Assembly (NCBI GenBank): GCA_016936575.1
Contig: JAFGXQ010000058.1
Location: forward strand, 1 to 44,912
Reading direction: 5' to 3'
Origin: Deltaproteobacteria bacterium
GTDB taxonomy: Bacteria; Myxococcota_A; Polyangia; JAAYKL01
Length of the DNA stretch: 44,912 nucleotides
The translations under genes were made by a program, and so were the position numbers. Positions within the stretch are counted from its first letter, which is position 1. Each line of letters begins with the position of its first letter. Positions 36,501 through 44,912 of the stretch are shown piece after piece. The notes below the pieces were generated by a model, which saw nothing but the letters and a program-made list of their open reading frames with translations, was not told the origin of the DNA and searched no databases.

Positions 36501-36638
36501 ATCGATGTCGGTAATGGCGATGGCGGAAAGCCCGAGACGGTGCGCTTCTTCCACCAATTCTTCGGGATGGCTGGCGCCTTTCAGAAAAGAAAAATTGCTT
36601 TTGCACCACAGGGGTACGTATGAGTTTATACCATACAT
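33555..36638 (-). CDS. dnaE2: error-prone DNA polymerase DnaE2 / ImuC
   Basis: This is a C-family polymerase alpha subunit of the damage-inducible DnaE2 group (1027 aa, usual length), which copies past DNA lesions and causes mutations. The N-terminus [19 protein letters not shown] is characteristic of DnaE2. The PHP residues usually written HxH are replaced (WCKS), as in many DnaE2 proteins. The catalytic core shows [32 protein letters not shown] with the paired Asp, and [14 protein letters not shown] with the third Asp. A helix-hairpin-helix region and an OB-fold ([14 protein letters not shown]) follow. I start at 36638, since the frame to 36680 runs through promoter DNA. ImuA and ImuB genes, its usual partners, are not in the window. 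A palindrome over its promoter suggests SOS control. Confidence 0.95.
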   Translation of the reverse strand: MYGINSYVPLWCKSNFSFLKGASHPEELVEEAHRLGLSAIAITDIDGVYGIVRAHRRAVALGIHLIIGAQVTLTDGSPIILLATNHEGYQNLCRIISKGRLSHPKGQSMVSLRTVCLYAEGLFALRPFCSTEKKEVSVITQLKTHFRDQLGLLLTRHKNAADPKQNHWMTTQSQQHTIPLVAATEILYHSRPRRSIQDVLTCVQHGVALTEARRKLRANAEHHLLSTTAFATLFADVPEAVDQTNRIAEQCQFSLSQIQYRYPSEVNQAGISSFERLRILTFEGARKRYDNRIPQNTVAQLNEELALINELDYPGYFLTMYEIVEFCKQHNILCQGRGSAANSAVCFCLGITAIDPVKMNLLFERFISRERNEPPDIDLDIEHNRREEVIQHVYTRYGRSHAAMVAVIVRYRPRSAVRDVGKTLGIDDISLGRLSKLLSRYGTLDPEAMEIAGFPLTAPLYQRLYQLTNELIDFPRHLSIHPGGFILGSDPIHTLVPVENATMPGRTVIQWDKDDVETLGLFKVDLLGLGALHHLHNCFDLLKETQQLHLDLASIPLDDSTFEMIQKGDTIGVFQIESRAQMSMLPRLRPKTFYDLVIQISIVRPGPITGGMVHPYLARRNGEEPISYPHPSLAPVLKKTLGIPLFQEQVMKIAILAADYTPGEADQLRRDMAAWKKSGRIDRHRERLISRMEKKGIAKEFAERVFEQIRGFGEYGFPESHAASFALISYASAYLRNHYPAEFTCALLNALPMGFYMPSTLVEDAKRKGVTVHKVNVKKSSWYCTVPLKNTILMGMRHIKAVGKEHYQKIFTARKTAPFTDMDDFTNRTALPSHVQKQLALSGALDSLNPNRRNALWNGLAAHSSPATSSANMNIPDSYRHIAFSELNLFDTITLDYALTGHSTEGHPLQLFRDILKTKNIPTASEINRYKNQLIHYVGMVICRQRPSTAAGVVFMTLEDETGFVNLICFRDVFEKYKLVAKTVPILGVTGQVQYQNGVTHVIAKELWRPNLPAPGKTAVTQSRDFR

Positions 36639-36650
36639 TTGTATGGTATA
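36627..36650. promoter_or_regulatory. perfect 24-bp palindrome at the dnaE2 start, likely SOS operator
   Basis: TATACCATAC (36627-36636) and GTATGGTATA (36641-36650) are perfect inverted arms around ATTT. It covers the -10 box, the predicted transcription start and the start codon of dnaE2. Position and gene type fit a LexA-like repressor site; the sequence differs from the LexA boxes I know. Confidence 0.7.
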
Positions 36651-36673
36651 GCACCGAGGTCGGGTACTGCCAA
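36645..36673 (-). promoter_or_regulatory. dnaE2 promoter (leaderless)
   Basis: TTGGCA (36668-36673) and TATACC (36645-36650) are 17 bp apart on the minus strand. Six nucleotides separate the -10 box from the ATG at 36638. A run of 15 A on this strand (36680-36694) lies 6 nt upstream of the -35 box, where an UP-element would be. Confidence 0.6.
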
Positions 36674-36679
36674 GAATCA

Positions 36680-36694
36680 TTTTTTTTTTTTTTT
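36680..36694 (+). repeat. 15-T homopolymer between dnaE2 and the pectate lyase
   Basis: An uninterrupted run of 15 T. Such tracts are prone to length change and this one borders the dnaE2 -35 box. Confidence 0.9.
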
Positions 36695-36772
36695 GCTGGC
36701 CTTTCTGGATGTTGCGTCGGGGACATAAGAGCAGGCACAGGCCGAAGCAACAATGGCAACAAGGAGAAAATG

Positions 36773-38755
36773 ATGGGTATTCAGCGTTATATGTGGATGA
36801 TTTTACTTTTATTATTTGCGTGGTCCTGTGCGGAAACCGGCGGGCAGGATGCAGTGACTACAGATGCAGACAGCGATTCCGATACAGACGGCGATGGGGA
36901 CGGAGATGGCGATTCGGACACGGATGCGGACAGCGACAGTGATTCGGATACAGATAGTGACACGGACAGTGATACAGATGCGGACAGCGACACGGACAGT
37001 GATACAGATGCGGACAGCGACACGGACAGTGATGCCGATTCGGATGCGGACAGCGACAGCGATACCGATGCGGATAGCGATACGGACAGCGATACGGACA
37101 GCGATACCGATGCGGATAGCGATACGGACAGCGATACCGATGCGGATAGCGATGCGGACAGCGATACGGACAGCGACACGGACAGCGATAGCGACACCGA
37201 TACGGATACGGATACGGACGCGGACAGCGACAGTGATACAGACAGTGATGCCGACACTTTCACCATTCAGGAGGGCGACGGGCTTTGCGGGGTAGACGGT
37301 ACTGTTGACAGCAATAATACCGGTTTCACCGGTGATGGATTTGCCAATACGGATAACGCGGCCGGCGCCGGGATTGAATGGTCGGTGGAGGCCTCAACAA
37401 CGGGAAATTATTCCCTGGAATGGGTGTATGCAAACGGCAGTGACGGTTCCCGCCCGGGCACGCTTATGGTGAACAGTGCGACAGTGGCGACGGTTGAATT
37501 CCCGGCCACAGCCGATTGGAACAGCTGGGAGACGGTGTCAGAGTCCGTGTCATTGACCGCGGGAACCAACCTGATTCGTCTGGAATCCACAGCGGGTGAT
37601 GGACTGGCGAATATCGATTCTCTGACCGTCAGCGGCGTCGGTGTTGCGGTCGGAGCCTGTGACGGCGATACCGATACAGATAGCGATACGGACAGCGATA
37701 CGGACAGCGATACGGATAGCGATACCGACGCAGATTCAGATTCGGATTCGGATTCTGACTCGGATGGGTTGGCTTGTTCCACTGCGGTGCCTGTAGGGTT
37801 CGGCGCAGGGGTGACCGGCGGCCAGGGCGGTCAGGTGGTGACCGCGAGCACCGGTACCGAGATTCATGCGGCCATCTGCAATCGCGCTGCCGATGACACT
37901 CCCCTGATTATTATGGTGGACGGTACGATTACGCCCGGCAACACCACCAAACAAAGCGGCAGCTGCAATACGGCGGACGGTGTGATTGAGTTGAAAGAGA
38001 TCAGCAATATTTCGTTGATTGGTGTGGGCACCAACGGGGTACTGGACCAGATTGGCGTTCATATTCGCTCTTCGTCGAATATCATTGTTCAGAACCTGAC
38101 GATTAAAAACGTGCGCAAAGAAAACACCACGACCCCGTCAAACGGCGGTGATGCCATCGGTATGGAATCGAACGTCAGTCAGATATGGATTGATCACAAT
38201 CTGATTTACGGATCCACCACCGAGGGTGAAGAACACGACGGGCTGATTGATATGAAAGCCAATACCACCGATGTGACGGTTTCGTGCAATCACATGCACA
38301 CGGGGGGCCGCGGTGGTCTGGTGGGGTCGAACGATGACGGCGATGACGGCTCCACCCGCATCACCTGGCACCACAATTGGTATCGAAATTTGAATTCGCG
38401 TACCAATCTGGTGCGGGAAGCACATGGCCACTATTTCAACAATTATTACAGCCAGATTCTCTCAACGGGTATCAATTGTCGCAACGGCGCCTCGCTGCGA
38501 ATTGAGAACAACTATTTCACTGAGGCAAGGAATCCCCTCGGAACATTCTTCTATCTGGAGAACCCGGGAACGTACGAGGTGCATGATAATTATTTTGATG
38601 CCAGCGTGGTATGGGAGGCGGCCGATGATCAGATTCCGGCCGGACCGAATGTGCAGTCCACCGGTTCTGTCTCTGTGCCCTACAGCTACGTGCTGGATGC
38701 GGCCGAGGATGTGCCTACCATCGTTACCACGTATGCCGGAGTGGGCGTGATTTAA
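36773..38755 (+). CDS. pectate lyase (PL1) lipoprotein with CBM-like domain and Asp/Ser linkers
   Basis: I use the ATG at 36773 (660 aa), 6 nt after AAGGAG. The signal peptide ends in a lipobox (AWSC, about residue 19), so the enzyme should be lipid-anchored at the surface. A linker of about 135 residues consists almost only of Asp, Ser, Thr and Ala. A beta-sandwich of the CBM6/35 type follows (about 165-285, [37 protein letters not shown]). A second acidic linker (about 300-335) leads to a family-1 pectate lyase helix: [45 protein letters not shown] and [19 protein letters not shown], where the Arg pair and HxxNN fit the catalytic region. It should cleave pectin or polygalacturonate outside the cell. 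It is divergent from dnaE2. Confidence 0.92.
   Translation: MGIQRYMWMILLLLFAWSCAETGGQDAVTTDADSDSDTDGDGDGDGDSDTDADSDSDSDTDSDTDSDTDADSDTDSDTDADSDTDSDADSDADSDSDTDADSDTDSDTDSDTDADSDTDSDTDADSDADSDTDSDTDSDSDTDTDTDTDADSDSDTDSDADTFTIQEGDGLCGVDGTVDSNNTGFTGDGFANTDNAAGAGIEWSVEASTTGNYSLEWVYANGSDGSRPGTLMVNSATVATVEFPATADWNSWETVSESVSLTAGTNLIRLESTAGDGLANIDSLTVSGVGVAVGACDGDTDTDSDTDSDTDSDTDSDTDADSDSDSDSDSDGLACSTAVPVGFGAGVTGGQGGQVVTASTGTEIHAAICNRAADDTPLIIMVDGTITPGNTTKQSGSCNTADGVIELKEISNISLIGVGTNGVLDQIGVHIRSSSNIIVQNLTIKNVRKENTTTPSNGGDAIGMESNVSQIWIDHNLIYGSTTEGEEHDGLIDMKANTTDVTVSCNHMHTGGRGGLVGSNDDGDDGSTRITWHHNWYRNLNSRTNLVREAHGHYFNNYYSQILSTGINCRNGASLRIENNYFTEARNPLGTFFYLENPGTYEVHDNYFDASVVWEAADDQIPAGPNVQSTGSVSVPYSYVLDAAEDVPTIVTTYAGVGVI
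36862..37254 (+). repeat. tandem repeats encoding the first Asp/Ser linker of the pectate lyase
   Basis: The stretch is built from 6-bp steps such as GATACG-GACAGC. The largest exact unit is 30 bp: 36961-36990 and 36991-37020 are identical, and a third copy begins at 37021. A related 30-bp unit starts at 37105 and repeats at 37135 with one change. The second linker (about 37668-37766) uses the same steps. Confidence 0.9.
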
Positions 38756-38835
38756 TCAGACTCTTCGCTTCACTCCTTGTCTTTTTTCGCCCCAGAGCAG
38801 TTTACAGTTGATTATCCACCGCAATCGATGATTAA

Positions 38836-38959
38836 CCTCACCCCTAGCCCCTCTCCAGTAAATGGAGAGGGGAACTGTCGCAGCTTCCCCCTTTAGAAAG
38901 GGGGCAAGGGGCCCGATTATGGACCTCACGCTAGCCCTCTCCTTTGAGGAGAGGGAACG
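38836..38959. repeat. three tandem perfect hairpins between pectate lyase and ABC-F genes
   Basis: CCCCTCTCC/GGAGAGGGG (38848-38872), CCCCCTTT/AAAGGGGG (38887-38904) and CCCTCTCC/GGAGAGGG (38935-38955) are each perfect. The first and third sit inside copies of a longer unit beginning CCTCAC-CTAGCCC (38836 and 38924). They may stop transcription, but none is followed by a T run, and the layout fits a dispersed palindromic repeat family. Confidence 0.75.
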
Positions 38960-39001
38960 TATGGTGGTAACTGGGATGAATTTAGTCGACTTGGAGAATA
39001 T

Positions 39002-40633
<1,632 letters not shown>

Positions 40634-40911
40634 TCTAACGGAAATTTTGATAAACATGCAATTTTTAGTGTAACATGGTTTCCATGTGTTGTTGTAAGTG
40701 CATTCCTTCACAAAATATTTTGAAAACCTATCGTCCAATCAATCGGACAGAACAAGTTCGGTGGTGACTGTGGAACGGTACAGAGGAGGCTGGTGTTAGG
40801 TGCGGCAGTGAGTTGGAAAGCTTCTGATCAACATTTCAAAGTGCGTTGTAATGATTTACAAGGGCGAATGAGCCGGGTAGTATTCAATGCTCATTTGTAA
40901 GGAGATCGTGC
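40634..40911. other. intergenic region before the ATPase/DUF4276 pair
   Basis: No gene seen in these 278 bp. A small perfect inverted repeat, ACATGG-TTT-CCATGT (40673-40687), is present. The right end has the strong ribosome site AAGGAG for the gene at 40912. Confidence 0.5.
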
Positions 40912-42207
40912 ATGGCAAAAATTGAAGGGTTTCGAATAAAGAATTTCAGAGCGCTGAAAGATGTGTCGCTCGGTCAGCTTTGGAATAAGCGGGATTCAAG
41001 CCCCTTGACGCCCTTGACCGCGGTGATTGGAAAAAACGGGGCAGGTAAGAGCACATTGTTTGATGCGTTCGGTTTTTTGGCGGACTGCCTGAAGGTGGGC
41101 GTTGAGGAAGCCTGCGATTCCCGTGGAAGGGGTGGTTTTCAAAGATTGGTGACCCAGGGGCAGCATTCGGTGATCGAATTTGAAATATATTACAAAGAGG
41201 ACGGCAATGCGCGGCCGATTACGTACGAGTTGGCCATCGCTTTGGACGATTCCGACCGACCGTATGTGAAAAAAGAAAGATTGCGTCAACGAAGAAAAGG
41301 GCAAAAGCATGGATGGCCGTTTTCATTTCTGATGTTGGATAGCGGTCATGGGTTGGCGTGGAAAGGTGAGCAGGATGGATTTCAGATTGATGAAGATGAG
41401 AGTGGGTTTGATCTGGGCAGTTTGATGAGTGCGATTCGAACCGGCAGCGCGAATAAAGAAGAGTCGAGAGAAACAGAGGTTGTTGAGCTGAACGACTACC
41501 GAAAGCTGGGAATCGCAACGCTGGGCGCGTTGAAGCAGCATCCGAGAATTGCAGCGTTCAGAAATTTTATTGAAAACTGGTACCTGAGTTATTTTACACC
41601 GGATGCCGCGCGAAGCCTTCCATTGGCCGGACCGCAGAAGCATTTGAATATTCACGGTGATAATCTTGGAAATGTGGTTCAGTTCATGGAGCGGGAACAT
41701 AAAAAGAAATTCAACGAAATATTGAAGAGAATCGCTGAAAAAATTCCAGGTATAAACAACATTGATACAGAAAAAACCAATGACGGCAGATTGCTGCTGC
41801 GGTTTGGTGACAAGGGGTTCAAGGATCCGTTCTACGCGCAACAGATGTCTGACGGTACATTAAAGGTGTTCGCGTATCTGTTGTTGCTGGAAGACCCTTC
41901 TCCGCCGCCGTTTATCTGCGTGGAGGAGCCGGAGAATGGTCTGTATCATCGTTTGCTTGAGACATTGGCCGGAGAATTTCGCAATCATGCCACCGGACGA
42001 AAGGGGGGGTCTCAGGTATTTATTACGACGCATCAGCCCTATCTGGTCGATGCATTGGCACCGGAAGAAGTGTGGATTCTGACCAAAAACGACGATGGGA
42101 TGTCCTCCATCCGTCGGGCAAGTGACGATAAGCTGGTAGAGAGTATGGTTTCTGAGGGGCTTCCGTTGGGCGGGCTTTGGTACAGTGAATACCTGGACGC
42201 GAGGTAG
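40912..42207 (+). CDS. AAA15/21-type ATPase, first gene of a two-gene defence-like module
   Basis: The 431-aa protein is an SMC/OLD-like ATPase without long coiled coils. Residues 1-20 (KIEGFRIKNFRALKDVSLG) are the typical N-terminal strand pair, Walker A is GKNGAGKST (about 40-48), the signature-like segment is QQMSDGTLKVFAYLLLLED (about 312-330), Walker B is FICVEEPENGLYH (about 337-349), and the H-loop is FITTHQPYLVDAL (about 371-383). The last residues end in LGGLWYSEYL, common in ATPases paired with DUF4276 proteins. AAGGAG lies 8 nt before the ATG. The next gene begins 2 nt after the stop, so the two are translated together. Two-gene sets of this kind include PARIS and AbiL, which sense phage and trigger a nuclease; that role is inferred here. 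Confidence 0.88.
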   Translation: MAKIEGFRIKNFRALKDVSLGQLWNKRDSSPLTPLTAVIGKNGAGKSTLFDAFGFLADCLKVGVEEACDSRGRGGFQRLVTQGQHSVIEFEIYYKEDGNARPITYELAIALDDSDRPYVKKERLRQRRKGQKHGWPFSFLMLDSGHGLAWKGEQDGFQIDEDESGFDLGSLMSAIRTGSANKEESRETEVVELNDYRKLGIATLGALKQHPRIAAFRNFIENWYLSYFTPDAARSLPLAGPQKHLNIHGDNLGNVVQFMEREHKKKFNEILKRIAEKIPGINNIDTEKTNDGRLLLRFGDKGFKDPFYAQQMSDGTLKVFAYLLLLEDPSPPPFICVEEPENGLYHRLLETLAGEFRNHATGRKGGSQVFITTHQPYLVDALAPEEVWILTKNDDGMSSIRRASDDKLVESMVSEGLPLGGLWYSEYLDAR

Positions 42208-42209
42208 TG

Positions 42210-42866
42210 ATGCACTTTGAAGTACTTGTCGAAGATCAGTCCGGGAAGAAAATGCTGGATATACTGATTCCGAAAATTATCGGCGATGACCATACTTTTA
42301 GTGTGAAAGCATATAAAGGCGTCGGACGGATTCCAAAAGGATTGAAGACTTCGCAAAACGCAACAAAACGCATTTTGTTGCAGCAGCTCCCTCGTCTTAT
42401 ACAAGGATATGGACGGCGGCAGGCCGGGTATGGCGCAAACTATCGCGAAGTGGTTTTTGTTGTCTGCGACCTTGACGATAAATGTTTGAAAGCATTTCGC
42501 AAAGAGCTTGATGCGTTGCTGACATCCTGCAACCCTCAGCCGGTGGCGCGGTTCTGCATTGCCGTCGAAGAAGGGGAAGCCTGGTTGCTCGGTGACTTGC
42601 CGGCGGTTGAAAGAGCGTATCCAAACGCGGATAGTGCCGTATTGGGTCGGTATCGAAACGACTCTATTTGCGGCACGTGGGAATTGCTCGCGGATGCCGT
42701 CTATTCCGGCGGAAGTGCATCACTGCTGCAGCAGGAGTGGTTTGCCGCAGGAAAAGAGAAGTCTCGATGGGCGGAAGCGATCACGCCGCATATGGATGTT
42801 CATGCAAATAAGTCTCCAAGCTTCAATTATTTCAAAAACAAATTGACGGAATGTACAAACGCATAA
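42210..42866 (+). CDS. DUF4276 (TOPRIM-like) protein, second gene of the module
   Basis: The 218-aa protein starts at ATG 42210, 5 nt after GAGG and 2 nt after the ATPase stop (a GTG at 42207 is possible). The N-terminus HFEVLVEDQSGKKMLDILIPKI has the conserved Glu of TOPRIM-like folds; VVFVVCDLDDKCLKAF holds the acidic D-x-D motif; and IAVEEGEAWLLGDLPAV is the third conserved block of DUF4276. These are the metal-binding positions expected of a nuclease-like enzyme. The close coupling to an AAA ATPase suggests that the ATPase controls this protein. It converges with the beta-helix gene with 1 bp between stops. Confidence 0.85.
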   Translation: MHFEVLVEDQSGKKMLDILIPKIIGDDHTFSVKAYKGVGRIPKGLKTSQNATKRILLQQLPRLIQGYGRRQAGYGANYREVVFVVCDLDDKCLKAFRKELDALLTSCNPQPVARFCIAVEEGEAWLLGDLPAVERAYPNADSAVLGRYRNDSICGTWELLADAVYSGGSASLLQQEWFAAGKEKSRWAEAITPHMDVHANKSPSFNYFKNKLTECTNA

Positions 42867-42867
42867 G

Positions 42868-44397
42868 TCATTGTACTTCAAACGCGCCGATGTCGCACGG
42901 GCCGGTGCGGGGTTCGTTGCGTTGATCAGTGGCGGGGCAATTGCTGCCCGCATTGATACAGGGACTGTTTGGGAGCAGAGGTATGGTTTGGGTGACGCCG
43001 CCGTGGTCGCCGAGTTCGCCGGTGAGCGGGTCCGCGATAATGGTGTCAACGCCGCAGGGTGGGTCTTCGGCGGTTTCGGGGGCGGGCCACTGTACCGAGT
43101 GGGCGCCGTCAATGCTGCGGGTGCAGGTTTGACTGGTTCCCCAGGGGTTGGATGCCCAGTTGTTCAGAAATACGCAGTTGTTCATGGTCCATTGGTTTTC
43201 TTCGGCGCTGATGGCGCCGCCGGTGAACTGGGCGTGATTCTCAACAAATGTGCAGCTCTCCACGTGGGTGTTGAACCCCGACAGGGCCCCGCCGTAGCCG
43301 CCGTCACGTCCTTCCACACCGGCAGTGTTGCGGTAGAAGGTGCAGTTCACAATTTGGGTTGGGTAATTTCCGCGCGTCCAATAGGCGCCGCCGTGCACAT
43401 CGGCGTGATTCTCGGCAAACAGCGAGTGGGCCATCTGCAGCGGTGCGTTCCCGGTGCGGACCGCGCCGCCCAGGGCGGAGTCGTCGCCGACGGCGTATGC
43501 TTCGTTAGCGGTGAAGCTGCAGTGGTTGATAAATAATTCATCGGGTGGATAGGCCCACAAATAAACGGCGCCGCCGGTTCCCACTGCGCGGTTTCGGTCA
43601 AATGTGCAACCGCAAATTGAAATGACACCGCCCACGTCGTCGTCATCATCGGTGTATGCGCTGGCGCCGTCAGTGTATACCGCGCCGCCGCCGCCCACGG
43701 ATTCATTTTCAACAAATGATGAGTGAACGATGGTCATGGGCGAGAGCAGGTTGTCTATGGCGCCGCCGCTGATGGCGGTATTGCCTTCAAAACGGCTTCT
43801 CACCACCACCAACTCGCCTCCGTTGGACTGGTAAATCGCCCCGCCGCCTTCGATACCGCTTTGTGCGGCGCGGTTGTTGATGAATGTGCAATCAAACACA
43901 TAAAGTTTACCAAGCCATCCGACGCGTATGGCACCGCCGCTTCCCGGGTTGTCGTTCATGGCGTTTCCGTTGCTGAACCGAAGATTCTGTACGGTCAGAG
44001 ACACTCCGGCGTCGGTGTGAAAAATGCGCGTGCTGCCGCCGCCGTCGAGGGTTACGGTGTTGCCGCCGTCAATGATTGTGTCTGCTGGAACGGTGATTTC
44101 ATTCGGTATGGGAATGGTGATTTCTTCCCCGCAATTGAAGGAGATGTTTCCTCCGGATGCCACGGCAGTTGCCAGCGCCGCGGCCGTACATTCGGTTGTG
44201 GTGCCGTTTCCGATAACGGTACTGCTGCCGAGTGGCGCGGGCGGGGAAGGCACACTGCATTGGGCTGCAGCGGCAGGAAAGTGGTGTTCTGTTTGGGATA
44301 TGTTGTCTTCCGGGGCGTTGTCACACGCGGCTGCAAGTAAAACGACCAATGTTACCGCTGTTCTTAGTGAGTCGCATAAAAGCAATTGCCTGGCCAT
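42868..44397 (-). CDS. right-handed beta-helix lipoprotein (choice-of-anchor Q type)
   Basis: I start at 44397 (MARQLLLC, 509 aa), where GGAG lies 8 nt upstream. The signal peptide ends in LLAAAC, so the protein should be lipid-anchored. Residues about 100-430 form repeated strands with the pattern N-N-x-A-x-x-G-G-A-I, for example FINNRAAQSGIEGGGAIY, FEGNTAISGGAIDN and FDRNRAVGTGGAVYLW, typical of parallel beta-helix (polymorphic outer-membrane-like) proteins. The end CINAGSNCPATDQR...GPCDIGAFEVQ is the closing motif of the choice-of-anchor Q domain. A surface adhesin or glycan-binding role is possible. TATACT on this strand (44422-44427) is a likely -10 box. Confidence 0.88.
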   Translation of the reverse strand: MARQLLLCDSLRTAVTLVVLLAAACDNAPEDNISQTEHHFPAAAAQCSVPSPPAPLGSSTVIGNGTTTECTAAALATAVASGGNISFNCGEEITIPIPNEITVPADTIIDGGNTVTLDGGGSTRIFHTDAGVSLTVQNLRFSNGNAMNDNPGSGGAIRVGWLGKLYVFDCTFINNRAAQSGIEGGGAIYQSNGGELVVVRSRFEGNTAISGGAIDNLLSPMTIVHSSFVENESVGGGGAVYTDGASAYTDDDDDVGGVISICGCTFDRNRAVGTGGAVYLWAYPPDELFINHCSFTANEAYAVGDDSALGGAVRTGNAPLQMAHSLFAENHADVHGGAYWTRGNYPTQIVNCTFYRNTAGVEGRDGGYGGALSGFNTHVESCTFVENHAQFTGGAISAEENQWTMNNCVFLNNWASNPWGTSQTCTRSIDGAHSVQWPAPETAEDPPCGVDTIIADPLTGELGDHGGVTQTIPLLPNSPCINAGSNCPATDQRNEPRTGPCDIGAFEVQ

Positions 44398-44697
44398 GAT
44401 GATCACTCCATTTTTTTTGCAAGTATACCATGAATAGTGGCGAATTGTGCAGGTGTGTTTACGCTTTGATGGGGCTGACTTGGGCGCAGTTGAGAGAACG
44501 GCCGGTTTAATATGGCCTGTTCAGTCGAAGCAACTTGATAATTTATCCATTGTTGTCACCCGATTTCCGACAGAACGGCACACACACATATCAGGATTTT
44601 TATTCTGATTGACTGCGGCATGTGTGCGTGCTTGGATGGCCCTTGTCGGTTCGGGTATGACACTCTATATGAAACGACGCTTAAAAAGGAGCGGATA
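44398..44697. other. divergent intergenic region with a long hairpin
   Basis: 300 bp between two lipoprotein genes, with no gene seen. GCACACACACATA (44578-44590) can pair with CATGTGTGCGTGC (44619-44631) at 11 of 13 positions, and inside it ATCAG (44590-44594) pairs with CTGAT (44605-44609). The structure lies upstream of the promoter for 44698, so it is more likely a regulatory site or separate transcript than a leader. Confidence 0.45.
44643..44671 (+). promoter_or_regulatory. promoter of the 44698 lipoprotein gene
   Basis: TTGTCG (44643-44648) and TATATG (44666-44671) are 17 bp apart. The start would lie near 44678, about 20 nt before the ATG, with AGGAG (44687-44691) in the leader. Confidence 0.45.
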
Positions 44698-44912
44698 ATG
44701 AATCATTTTTACGTACTGTTTTTAATTTTAGTGCTGGCGCTGGGTTGTTCGGGGGAGGAGAGTTCCACAGACACCGGAACCGACGGAGACGCGGATGGAG
44801 ATTCGGATGGCGACGGGGACAGTGACGGAGACGGGGATGGAGATTCGGATACGGATTCAGATTCCGATAGCGATACCGATTCAGACGCCGACACGGACAG
44901 CGATACCGATAC
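44698..44912 (+). CDS. Asp/Ser-linker lipoprotein, partial (C-terminus beyond window)
   Basis: The frame starts at ATG 44698, 6 nt after AGGAG, and runs open to the window edge (71 codons). The start MNHFYVLFLILVLALGC is a lipoprotein signal with Cys at residue 17. From about residue 24 it is only Asp, Gly, Ser, Thr and Ala (DGDADGDSDGDGDSDG, then DSDTDSDAD), the same acidic linker used by the pectate lyase at 36773 and the DUF4215 proteins. The functional domain is outside the window, so no activity can be named; a surface enzyme or binding protein carried on this linker is likely. Confidence 0.85.
   Translation, partial: MNHFYVLFLILVLALGCSGEESSTDTGTDGDADGDSDGDGDSDGDGDGDSDTDSDSDSDTDSDADTDSDTD

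Noticed and set aside
36961..37020. Regular 30-bp repeats that could suggest a CRISPR array
   Set aside because: The repeats are contiguous, without unique spacers, and encode the acidic linker in frame.
36787..37266. Long minus-strand frame of Ser/Val/Leu repeats opposite the pectate lyase linker
   Set aside because: It is the mirror of the Asp/Ser repeat coding; the plus strand has a lipobox, ribosome site and a real enzyme domain.
42871..43536. Plus-strand frame opposite the beta-helix lipoprotein
   Set aside because: The minus strand has a signal peptide, repeated beta-helix strands and a choice-of-anchor ending; the plus frame is a shadow.

Overview
The window comes from a Gram-negative, gliding- or predator-type deltaproteobacterial relative, most likely Myxococcota or Bradymonadota, with mid GC content. 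This is an inference from gene content. The evidence is two Hanks-type kinases with PEGA-like C-termini, DUF4215 (myxococcal disulfide repeat) proteins with a fibro-slime domain, an AgmX/PglI-type C-terminal domain, and many lipoproteins with Asp/Ser-rich linkers. I found no rRNA, tRNA, CRISPR array, prophage or complete insertion sequence.

Layout. 1-4548: two tandem paralogous DUF4215 lipoproteins on the minus strand, the first cut by the window edge. 5102-8127: a lytic transglycosylase-like secreted protein, MurJ and EngB on the plus strand. 8125-9922: a possible small inverted-repeat element, PlsC on the minus strand, and a repeat-rich non-coding stretch. 9923-16739: SMC, a PEGA-type kinase and a GlcD-like FAD oxidase. 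16772-19955: a minus-strand pair, a HEAT-repeat protein followed by a PQQ-propeller/AgmX-domain protein. 20364-24302: a second kinase followed at 3 bp by a predicted outer-membrane protein. 24463-27675: a fusion of an LPG-synthase-type membrane domain with a sulfatase/phosphotransferase domain. 27688-29632: an NlpC/P60-like protein and a LysM/M15 peptidase. 29836-32151: a cupin, divergent from a phosphopantetheinyl transferase and a zinc-ribbon membrane protein. 32261-36638: a Cys-rich lipoprotein and the error-prone polymerase DnaE2 (ImuC). 36773-38755: a pectate-lyase lipoprotein. 39002-40633: an ABC-F ATPase. 40912-42866: a two-gene ATPase/DUF4276 module resembling anti-phage systems. 42868-44912: a beta-helix lipoprotein, divergent from the start of another Asp/Ser-linker lipoprotein.

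Themes. Much of the window concerns the envelope: peptidoglycan export and turnover, phospholipid synthesis, and surface lipoproteins carried on long acidic linkers. The regulatory DNA is also informative. A perfect palindrome covers the -10 box and start codon of dnaE2, as expected of an SOS-type operator. Three genes (plsC, the Cys-rich lipoprotein, dnaE2) have a -10 box only 6-7 nt before the ATG and no ribosome binding site, which predicts leaderless mRNAs. Both kinase genes carry the same 19-nt upstream element (one mismatch) at a similar distance from their start codons.

All functions are read from motifs and translated sequence by eye; no database search was run.
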